This document shows, in pieces, positions 1 through 6,774 of a stretch of 9,589 nucleotides of DNA; position 1 is the stretch's first letter; the number at the start of each line of letters is the position of its first letter. Position numbers and translations under genes: made by a program. This DNA comes from an uncultured Eubacteriales bacterium (GTDB taxonomy: Bacteria > Bacillota > Clostridia > Oscillospirales > Oscillospiraceae). The stretch is from NCBI GenBank assembly GCA_900551495.1, contig URWG01000063.1, forward strand, positions 1 to 9,589, written 5' to 3'. Under the pieces are notes generated by a model, which saw nothing but the letters and a program-made list of their open reading frames with translations, did no database searches and had not been told where the DNA came from.

Positions 1-26
1 CCCCATAAATTGTTAACCGATTTTGA

Positions 27-119
27 CGATTACGGACTTTTTTGACAGTCTGAGCTCCCTCGTCAGAGGGAGCCGTTGATGGCTGCGACTTCGCGATGGC
101 GGACTTGAGCTTTGACAGT
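27..119. repeat. Imperfect direct repeat flanking a small hairpin (possible decayed intergenic repeat element)
   Basis: Two related segments, 27-49 and 94-119, share CGAT-x-x-CGGAC followed by a T-rich stretch ending in TTTGACAGT (41-49 and 111-119 are identical). Between them lies a perfect 8-bp hairpin (54-73). The combination of CTCCCTC/GAGGGAG arms with a short GCGACTTCGC segment (85-94) resembles, from memory, short palindromic intergenic repeats common in Oscillospiraceae genomes. I see no reading frame that looks like a gene in 1-134 and no convincing -35/-10 pair: TTGACA occurs at 42-47 and 112-117, but neither has a -10 box at the right distance before the gene. Identification as a dispersed element is inference. 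Confidence 0.45.
54..73 (+). promoter_or_regulatory. Hairpin upstream of the first gene, with an arm able to pair with its ribosome binding site
   Basis: GCTCCCTC (54-61) pairs perfectly with GAGGGAGC (66-73) around a 4-base loop. The same left arm (CTCCCT, 55-60) is also complementary to AGGGAG at 121-126, which is the Shine-Dalgarno sequence of the gene starting at 135. Two mutually exclusive structures are therefore possible, one of which would bury the ribosome binding site. There is no T-tract straight after the hairpin, so it does not look like a terminator. A regulatory role is inference from base pairing only. Confidence 0.35.
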
Positions 120-134
120 TAGGGAGGGACGGTT

Positions 135-935
135 ATGGAACTGGCGCTTTATCTCGCCGGCGGCACGGTGCTGATGATCGGCGTGATGCTTCTGTGCAAC
201 GTAAGCTACAAGCTTCATAAAGGAAAGACCGTGCTTTGCGCCGTTCTGCTCACCGTTTGCGGATTTCTCGGCACGAAGCTGATGTACCTGATCGAAAACG
301 GCGATTTCGGCGGCCAATCCTTCTTCGGCGCGATCTTCTTCACGCCGCTGCTGATGCTGCTCGTCGCGAAGCTTCTGAAGCTTCCTGCCGCCTCGGTGCT
401 GGATCTCTCCGCGCCTGCCGAAAGCGTGATGCTGGCGCTGATGAAGGTGCCGTGTCTCCTGACCGGCTGCTGCGAGGGCAGGGTGCTCACCACGAACCCC
501 TACGGCGCGGAGGTGCGTTTCCCCAGTCAGATCGTCGAGTGTGCCGTTGCGCTGCTGCTCGCGCTGCTGCTCTATTGGCTGAGCGGCAAGCCCACGCTGC
601 GCGGCAAGCTGTATCCCCTCTTTATGGTGCTCTACGGCGCGACGCGTTTCGTGCTGAATCTTCTGCGCGAAACGACGCCCTTCCTGCTCGGACTCTCGGC
701 AGGCTGCTTCTGGGCACTGATCTCCGTCGCGGTCGGACTTGTCATCCTTGGGTTTCCGCATCGCAAGGCGCTGGCGCGCACGCTGAAAACTCCTGCGGGA
801 ATCGGTCTTTGCCTCCTCATCGCCGCGACGGGGCTGTTCGTTTTGTTTATGCTCACGATGTCCTATGTCATGCTGGCGTGCAGCTTTGCCGTGCTTGCGA
901 TCGCCTGCGTCTGTTATTCCCGCGCGACCCGCTGA
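135..935 (+). CDS. Divergent prolipoprotein diacylglyceryl transferase (Lgt)-family membrane protein, copy 1
   Basis: A 266-residue polytopic membrane protein with about seven hydrophobic segments. True Lgt transfers diacylglycerol from phosphatidylglycerol to the lipobox Cys of prolipoproteins at the membrane. Family features visible here are a G-rich SFFGA segment after the second helix, KLLKLP and DLSAP before the signature, the Cys-type signature at 104-116 (KVPCLLTGCCEGR), FPSQIVE, and YGATRFVLNLLRE at 167-179. Against E. coli Lgt numbering, Y235, R239 and R246 are kept (Y167, R171, R178), but the essential R143 aligns with K104, E243 with N175, and the HGG motif is FGA. The start is supported by AGGGAGG seven bases upstream. 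It heads an operon of surface proteins and is followed 27 bases later by a second, dissimilar Lgt-like gene. Family membership is fairly sure; classical Lgt activity is doubtful. Confidence 0.8.
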   Translation: MELALYLAGGTVLMIGVMLLCNVSYKLHKGKTVLCAVLLTVCGFLGTKLMYLIENGDFGGQSFFGAIFFTPLLMLLVAKLLKLPAASVLDLSAPAESVMLALMKVPCLLTGCCEGRVLTTNPYGAEVRFPSQIVECAVALLLALLLYWLSGKPTLRGKLYPLFMVLYGATRFVLNLLRETTPFLLGLSAGCFWALISVAVGLVILGFPHRKALARTLKTPAGIGLCLLIAATGLFVLFMLTMSYVMLACSFAVLAIACVCYSRATR

Positions 936-962
936 ACGATCAATGATTTTCCGAAGGAATGG

Positions 963-1697
963 GTGAGTGTTGTGTATTATGTGATTCATGTCCTCGCGGC
1001 GACCTTGTTTGTCGTTTTCAATGTTTTTTACGGCAGACATTTTAACCTTGATAAGCGTACGGCTGCGGCGATCTCGCTGTTCGGTCTGATCACCTCCTAC
1101 GGTACTCTGATCCTGCTGACGTGGATTTCTAACGGCTTTACAAAATTCGGCGCACAGAATGCCGTGCGTGTCTTCGCCGTCTATCCGCTCTACATTTGGC
1201 TCGCAACGAAGATTTTCCACAAGGATTACGAGACGCTTTCGGATTTCCTTGCGATCTGCCCGATGATTTTCTACGGCGTAGGGCACTATGCCTGCCTGAT
1301 TCCCGGCTGCTGCGCCGGCTTCCGCTTTGTCGAAGGCTCGTTCCTTTACCGTGTCGCCTACGCGCTGACCGGAACGGATATGCTCCCGCAGCAGCTTATC
1401 GAGGCGACCGAGGCGCTGCTGATCGCACTGGTGGTTTATCTCGTCGCAAGAAGGAAAAACTTCAAGACCAACGGTAAAATGTTCTTTGTTATGCTGATCG
1501 CCTATGGCATCAGCCGTACGATTTTCGAATTCTTCCGCGATAACCATAAGCTGATCGCCTTCGGTAAGATGCCCGGCACCGTTGACGGTGTGTTCGGTAT
1601 CTCCAATTTGGCGCTGTGGTCGATTGCAATGTTCATCGTCGGCGTTGTCGGCGTCTGTGTGTTGAATCGCAAGCACAAGAAAGCCACTACTGCGTAA
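963..1697 (+). CDS. Divergent prolipoprotein diacylglyceryl transferase (Lgt)-family membrane protein, copy 2
   Basis: A 244-residue membrane protein with about seven hydrophobic segments, second in the operon. The Lgt signature is at 108-120 (HYACLIPGCCAGF), followed by LPQQLIEATEALL, which corresponds to the P-x-Q-L-x-E motif of the family, and YGISRTIFEFFRD at 181-193. The Tyr, both Arg residues and the Glu of the C-terminal motif are present (Y181, R185, E189, R192), while the position of E. coli R143 is H108. It therefore keeps more of the C-terminal site than copy 1 but also lacks the central Arg. GTG at 963 is preceded by AAGGA only four bases away; GTG at 972 is an alternative start three codons in. 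Copies 1 and 2 differ enough to suggest an old duplication or separate recruitment. Substrate unknown. Confidence 0.78.
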   Translation: MSVVYYVIHVLAATLFVVFNVFYGRHFNLDKRTAAAISLFGLITSYGTLILLTWISNGFTKFGAQNAVRVFAVYPLYIWLATKIFHKDYETLSDFLAICPMIFYGVGHYACLIPGCCAGFRFVEGSFLYRVAYALTGTDMLPQQLIEATEALLIALVVYLVARRKNFKTNGKMFFVMLIAYGISRTIFEFFRDNHKLIAFGKMPGTVDGVFGISNLALWSIAMFIVGVVGVCVLNRKHKKATTA

Positions 1698-1714
1698 GGG
1701 AGCGCTGTTGATAT

Positions 1715-2260
1715 ATGAAACGTAAATTACTGTGCATCTTCGGCATTGCCGCCCTCATTGCACTGCTGGCGGCAGGCAGCTATGCCAATTTCACCGCCCG
1801 CGGAACGACGGAGAACGTCATCACCGCCGGTGACGTCAAGCTGGAGCTGGTCGAGAAAACGGCGGACGGTACGGATTTCCCGTCGGAGGGCGTGGAGATT
1901 TTGCCCGGGCAGACGGTCAGCAAGATCGTCACGGTTAAAAACGTCGGCGGCAATCCGTTCTACTTGCGCGTGAAGCTCACCAAGCGGGTCGAGGATGCGC
2001 AGCTTTCGGCGGACGACTGTCTGCACATGGACATCAACGAGACGGACTGGGAATACCGCGACGGCTTCTATTACTATAAGAGCGCGCTTGCTCCCGGTGC
2101 CGTCACGACCCCGCTGTTTTCCGAGGTGCAGATCGACGTGAACAACGTTGACAATCGCTATCTCGGCAAGAATCTTATGCTCGATGTTGCGGTTTACGCC
2201 GTACAGAGCGCCAACAACGGTACCACCGTTTGGGATGCCGTCGGTTGGCCCGCAGGCTGA
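1715..2260 (+). CDS. Small secreted protein with SipW-type signal peptide, TasA/camelysin-like
   Basis: 181 residues. The N-terminus is basic (MKRK), followed by a hydrophobic stretch at 5-20 and the S-Y-A-N-F-T-A-R-G segment typical of signal peptides cut by the SipW-type signal peptidase; cleavage after A24 is plausible. The mature part is rich in beta-strand patterns and has the ITAGD-x-x-LEL motif (36-44), an LPGQ-x-V-x-K-x-VTVKN segment (63-76) and YLRVKL (83-88), as in the TasA/camelysin family of matrix-fibre proteins. There is no lipobox, no sortase motif and no C-terminal membrane segment. An AGGGAG site lies 12 bases before the ATG, overlapping the stop of the previous gene. It probably forms or caps an extracellular fibre with the next two products; that role is inferred. 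Confidence 0.72.
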   Translation: MKRKLLCIFGIAALIALLAAGSYANFTARGTTENVITAGDVKLELVEKTADGTDFPSEGVEILPGQTVSKIVTVKNVGGNPFYLRVKLTKRVEDAQLSADDCLHMDINETDWEYRDGFYYYKSALAPGAVTTPLFSEVQIDVNNVDNRYLGKNLMLDVAVYAVQSANNGTTVWDAVGWPAG

Positions 2261-2272
2261 GGAGGGTGAACG

Positions 2273-5200
2273 ATGAAAAGAAAATTCTCCTATAAAGCGT
2301 TACTGCTGGCGCTGCTGGCGCTGCTGATTTGTCTCAGCGCGGTTGTGCTCTCCGTCGCTTATCTGAAGCAGCAGACCGGCGCCGTGACCAATACCTTTGT
2401 CCGCGGCGAGGACCCCACACTGACCTATCGGCTGGTCTATGACCTCAACGGCGGCACCAGCGACCCGATCCCTACCGTAGTATACGAGGCGGAGGCTGCG
2501 GAGGAGCAGCACGACTTTCAAATTACGGGTGAAATTCCCGTACGCGGCGGCTATCGGTTCACCGGCTGGGCAAATTCTGCCGAAGCATTGGGACCGGATT
2601 ACAGCGACGGAAGCACCGTAACCGTCACCAAAGACGCGCCGACAAAGACGCTCTATGCCGTTTGGGAAAAGGTCGATGACTTCGTCTTGGAATTCAAGAA
2701 TACCCTTCCCGATGGTGTCAAGGACGCAAGCATTCAAAATATGCCCACGCGTATGACCGCCCAGTATGAAGGCTCCAGCCGACATACCTTCACGGTCGCC
2801 ACTGTCCCGTATGATGCCAACGCCGATGAGACCGGTTTGACTTTCCTCGGCTGGACGACGGTGGAGGGCGGCTCGGTCGTCTATCCCGCCGCCGATGAGA
2901 TCGACGTGACCGTTTCGCAGCAGTATACGGTGCTCTATGCCGTTTGGGGTTATGAGTATTTTGTAAAGTTTGACCGCAATCCGGGCGATGGTACGGTTGG
3001 GAAGCATAACCGCGCGGACGGAGCGCTTGTCAATGAGGACCCCGAGGATCAAATTATTCTCGCCAGCGACAGCAAGACTGTTTCGCCGTATCTGCTTTAT
3101 GAATCAGGTGCATACAGCTATGTGCGGGAGAATTATCTGCTGGTCGGCTTCTCATCTGCGGCGGACGGTACGACGCCCGAGGAATACGTCACCGTGGCAA
3201 AGCCCGGACGCAATAACGCCAAGACGGTTTATGCCATTTGGGTACAGGGCAACTACGCGCTGATCTACGATGCCAACGGCGGCAGCAATGCACCCGCGAC
3301 GCAGACGGCGACGGAAGGGGCAGAGAACTACACCTTTGCCATCAGCACGCAGCTTCCCGACAGGATGGAAGGCTCTAACGGTGTCTTCAAGGGTTGGGCG
3401 TACACTGCCGATGCGGAGGTACCGGACTTCATGTGGAACGGCAGCGCATTTATCCCCGCGTCGGTTAAGCTGGAGATCGACAAGCCCGTGCGCGTGCTCT
3501 ACGCCGTTTGGGAGTATACCTATACGCTGACCTATCAGCGCGGTCTTGCCGATGCCGATTCCCCCATGCCTGAGAATCAGACGGTAACGAGCAGCAAGCC
3601 GACGTATACCTTCACCATTCCGAAGGAGCCGGTGCCTACCCGCGGCACGGAGTATCTGTTCCACTACTGGGCGGAGCAGGAGGAGCGTACAGAGGGCGAG
3701 TTCCGCTATTGCGATGTCGCCAACTATTTCGACAAGCTCACCCTGACGGCAACCAACCCGAGCGCCAAGCTGTATCCCCGTTTCCGTCCGGCGGATGGTT
3801 ATACGCTGATATTCGTCAATACGGAGCTGCCCACAAAGAAGATGACCACCACCGAGTCCTTCGGCAGCTTTACCATCCCCGCGCAGACTCCGAGCTATAC
3901 CAGCAAGCATTTCCTCGGTTGGGCGGATAAAGCACATTACGACAAACGCGAGATACAGTACCAGCCCGGTGACCTCATCCGCCTGAATCCGGACGTGGAC
4001 GGACACACGCTGAGACTGTATGCCGTTACCCGCTCATACGACCAAGTGAGATTCTATGTTGACTATAACGGCGGTGTTAACAAACATGCTTCCAGCTGCG
4101 AAGATGACTGGACCTATCAAAGTTCCTACACAGACTATGAATATATTCCCTACGGTGCGACCAGACACAAGATTTCAAAGACCTTAACTGAGATGACCAG
4201 TCTCCCGCAGAAAACAAACTGTTCAATGCTCGGCGTTAACTATACGAACAACGGTACGGTCTCTGCAATTAAATTTGATCAGAAAGGACTGCTTTTATTC
4301 AAACGGTATACCGTTTCCGGAGTGGTTTTTGACTTGGAGCAAAATCAGGAATACACCGTCGTGGAAAATGATGACGGTTCTAAAAGCTACACGCTGAAGC
4401 TTTACCTTGTTTGGGCTCGTGACAGCGCTTATGACCATTATGAAGTTACCATTGATAAGAACTGTTCGGATGCCACAAACCTTACAAGCTACGACACTAA
4501 AAAAATAAGTCAAAGCTCCGGCGACTATGAGGCAATATTTAGTGCAACGGCGAAGGGCTCTATAAAGGGCAGCAGAACGGGCTATCGACTGGCTGCGCTT
4601 GCCTATGACGCAGCGGGGACAGAGATTTATTCGTATGTTTCAGAGGACGGCGCGCTGGATAAGAACATTATCGTTTCACAGGAAGATGCCCATGTTAAGA
4701 AAACCGATGGCGGTGGTACAGCCGGCGGCGATAGGTATAGGCTGACACTCTATGCAATTTGGGAACCGCAGCAGGTATTCCGGTTGACGCTGGACTATCA
4801 TGGGGGTAGTTACTATAATTCTTCGAGCGGGAAATATGAGTATTCCGAAACCAAGACGGTGACCCGCCCGCCGGAGGAGACAGCCTACACATGGGATGCA
4901 AGCACGGCATACGACACATTTGACCGATACGGATACATCTTCAAGGGCTTTGCGTATTCCAAGGATGCGACCGAACCGGATTTCCTCATGCCCGGCTACA
5001 AATTCCCTGAGGGAATGACGGTTGATAAGGATGACCCGCATACGGTGAGCGGCACGGTCAACGGCGTTCCCTCTACAGAGCTGACACTGTATGCAGTGTG
5101 GGAAAAGCAGCAGGTTTTCATGTTAAAACAGGACTTCAACGGAGGCGTGTATAAATACTCCAGCGGTGGCACTGCAGAAACCATGACTGCTCAAGCTACT

Positions 5201-6757
5201 GTCGCGTTGGAATTGGATTCTTATACTTTCAGCAGTACGACGCCGACAGTGCCGACCCGTTCCGGCTATAGGCTGCTTGGCTACGCCTATACCAAAGAGG
5301 CAACTACCCCCAATTTCACTTGGGACGGTCAAAAGAGCTTTACTCCGGAAATTGAGGTAAGCAAATTGGATACGGATCCGGAGCATGAGATCAGCAAAAG
5401 TGTTACTACCGATGGGGTTGAGATTACCCAACTGACGGTGTATGCCGTGTGGGAGAAGGAGAAACAGTTCACGTTGAACCTTGACTCGAACGGCGGGAGC
5501 ACTGTAAGTAATGAATCGAAGACATTTGAACTAAGCGTAACACAGGCAACATGGGAAGCGGGAACGACGATTGGGGCATCGACCCGTACCGGCTTCACGT
5601 TCTTGGGTTATGCGACAAGCAAGGATGCCACGGAGCCGGATTACCCCGTCAGGGATATTTACTATGACAGCAGCTCTAAGACGAACAGGGCATACTTGAC
5701 GGAGGACATCACCTTTACCGATGAGCAGGAGGGCGTTATCCACAATAAGGATTCTGCCCCCGAGACGCATACGCTGACGCTCTATGCCGTTTGGAAGCCG
5801 ATGCGCCGCTTTGCCGTGACGATCAACCAAAATGTCGGTACATCGCCTTCGGACTACACAACCTACAGCAGCATCTACTACGACAAGTCGGTGACGAGCG
5901 CCACGATTGCCCTTGACAGCGATAAAAACAGCGCTTTGGGTTCCTACTCCGGCTATAACTTAAAGGGCGCTGCGTATACGTCGGATGCAAAAGCAGTGAA
6001 CTTTGTCGGCAACAGCTTCAATGTAGTTGTCGATACGGCGGATACGGAGCATGTAACCGTTACAACGGACAGCAACGGCGTGGAGACCGTGACCTTGAAG
6101 CTGTATGCGATCTGGAGCGTTAAGCTGAATTATACGGGCAAGGGGACCGGCTTGCCGAGCACGGTCGAGGTTATCAACCCGACGGCGGAAGAACGCGTTA
6201 TTTCGATTGCCAAGGTACTGCCGAAGTACAACGAATTCCTCTTTGCGGGCTGGGCGACTTCGGGTGATCGGTTGACGCCTGCGTATGCCGCAACCGGCTA
6301 TTACACCCCGCAGGGCAACGGCAGTGTGCTGCAAACGACGATAACGTTGGAGGGAAATACCACGCTGTATGCCGTTTGGATGCAGAAATATGTCCTCGGT
6401 TACAATGCAAACGGCGGCGACGAGAACACAACACCGCCGTACGAAAACGCGTTCGAAACTCTGAACGGCACTATGACCAATCACACCTTCGCCGTCGGTG
6501 CGGCAATTCCGACACATCCGGACGGTCTTACCTTCCTCGGCTGGTCGAAGGATCCGAATGCGACCGCGGCGACCTATCAGCCCGGCGGAACGATCCTTGT
6601 TAACGGCAATACCGACGGCAGCGAGACGGTAACGACGCTCTACGCCGTTTGGCAGGAGGACACGGGCGAGACGACAGCCGATGAGACGACCGAGACGGAC
6701 GGACCGCTGCTTAACGGCAGCGGCTCCCCGACCTCGCCGAGCGAAAAGCTTGAATAG
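2273..6757 (+). CDS. Giant secreted InlB B-repeat (Listeria-Bacteroides repeat) surface protein
   Basis: 1494 residues. A short basic N-terminus and hydrophobic segment (about 9-29) are followed by SVAYLKQQTGAVTNTFVRG, a SipW-type or pilin-like leader motif. From residue 50 to 1460 it consists of 14 beta-grasp modules of the InlB B-repeat/Flg_new type. Each opens near an x-NGG-like turn and closes with LYAVW or a variant; the closing motifs start at residues 127, 221, 319, 409, 500, 582, 710, 826, 939, 1056, 1170, 1277, 1365 and 1456. Such proteins are usually adhesins or wall-surface stalks. The tail (1461-1494) is Thr/Glu-rich and polar; it has no LPxTG-type motif, membrane helix or positive tail, so the protein is not obviously anchored. 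The start is set by GGAGG directly after the previous stop, seven bases before the ATG. Modules 7-12 differ from the rest in length, motif and base composition. Attachment through the PPKTG-bearing neighbour is a guess. Confidence 0.87.
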   Translation: MKRKFSYKALLLALLALLICLSAVVLSVAYLKQQTGAVTNTFVRGEDPTLTYRLVYDLNGGTSDPIPTVVYEAEAAEEQHDFQITGEIPVRGGYRFTGWANSAEALGPDYSDGSTVTVTKDAPTKTLYAVWEKVDDFVLEFKNTLPDGVKDASIQNMPTRMTAQYEGSSRHTFTVATVPYDANADETGLTFLGWTTVEGGSVVYPAADEIDVTVSQQYTVLYAVWGYEYFVKFDRNPGDGTVGKHNRADGALVNEDPEDQIILASDSKTVSPYLLYESGAYSYVRENYLLVGFSSAADGTTPEEYVTVAKPGRNNAKTVYAIWVQGNYALIYDANGGSNAPATQTATEGAENYTFAISTQLPDRMEGSNGVFKGWAYTADAEVPDFMWNGSAFIPASVKLEIDKPVRVLYAVWEYTYTLTYQRGLADADSPMPENQTVTSSKPTYTFTIPKEPVPTRGTEYLFHYWAEQEERTEGEFRYCDVANYFDKLTLTATNPSAKLYPRFRPADGYTLIFVNTELPTKKMTTTESFGSFTIPAQTPSYTSKHFLGWADKAHYDKREIQYQPGDLIRLNPDVDGHTLRLYAVTRSYDQVRFYVDYNGGVNKHASSCEDDWTYQSSYTDYEYIPYGATRHKISKTLTEMTSLPQKTNCSMLGVNYTNNGTVSAIKFDQKGLLLFKRYTVSGVVFDLEQNQEYTVVENDDGSKSYTLKLYLVWARDSAYDHYEVTIDKNCSDATNLTSYDTKKISQSSGDYEAIFSATAKGSIKGSRTGYRLAALAYDAAGTEIYSYVSEDGALDKNIIVSQEDAHVKKTDGGGTAGGDRYRLTLYAIWEPQQVFRLTLDYHGGSYYNSSSGKYEYSETKTVTRPPEETAYTWDASTAYDTFDRYGYIFKGFAYSKDATEPDFLMPGYKFPEGMTVDKDDPHTVSGTVNGVPSTELTLYAVWEKQQVFMLKQDFNGGVYKYSSGGTAETMTAQATVALELDSYTFSSTTPTVPTRSGYRLLGYAYTKEATTPNFTWDGQKSFTPEIEVSKLDTDPEHEISKSVTTDGVEITQLTVYAVWEKEKQFTLNLDSNGGSTVSNESKTFELSVTQATWEAGTTIGASTRTGFTFLGYATSKDATEPDYPVRDIYYDSSSKTNRAYLTEDITFTDEQEGVIHNKDSAPETHTLTLYAVWKPMRRFAVTINQNVGTSPSDYTTYSSIYYDKSVTSATIALDSDKNSALGSYSGYNLKGAAYTSDAKAVNFVGNSFNVVVDTADTEHVTVTTDSNGVETVTLKLYAIWSVKLNYTGKGTGLPSTVEVINPTAEERVISIAKVLPKYNEFLFAGWATSGDRLTPAYAATGYYTPQGNGSVLQTTITLEGNTTLYAVWMQKYVLGYNANGGDENTTPPYENAFETLNGTMTNHTFAVGAAIPTHPDGLTFLGWSKDPNATAATYQPGGTILVNGNTDGSETVTTLYAVWQEDTGETTADETTETDGPLLNGSGSPTSPSEKLE
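2420..6652 (+). repeat. Array of 14 protein-level InlB-type repeat modules
   Basis: Spacing between successive closing motifs (residues) is 94, 98, 90, 91, 82, 128, 116, 113, 117, 114, 107, 88 and 91. Modules 1-6 and 13-14 are short (82-98). Modules 7-12 are long (107-128). The canonical G-W (or Y-W) in mid-module is present in 1, 2, 4, 5, 6, 13 and 14 and replaced in 3 and 7-12. The repetition is at protein level; the DNA copies are diverged apart from the recurring CTC/CTG-TAT-GCC-GTT-TGG core. Confidence 0.85.
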
Positions 6758-6774
6758 GATTTGGAGGGATCGGA

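Noticed and set aside
10..60. Possible promoter upstream of the operon (TTGACG at 23-28, TTGACA at 42-47)
   Set aside because: No acceptable -10 hexamer lies 16-18 bases downstream of either; the operon promoter may be upstream of the window.
236..946. Alternative + strand frame inside the first Lgt-like gene
   Set aside because: Its product is Arg/Ala-rich without membrane segments, while the 135-935 frame has the family motifs.
63..1676. 537-codon open frame on the minus strand opposite the two Lgt-like genes
   Set aside because: Its translation is highly charged and low in hydrophobic order with no recognisable motif. It is the mirror of two genes with clear family motifs and ribosome binding sites, as expected from GC-biased codon use.
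2420..6652. Could the repeat array be a CRISPR or recent tandem DNA duplication
   Set aside because: The repetition is in the protein; DNA identity between modules is confined to the short LYAVW core, and module lengths vary from 82 to 128 residues.
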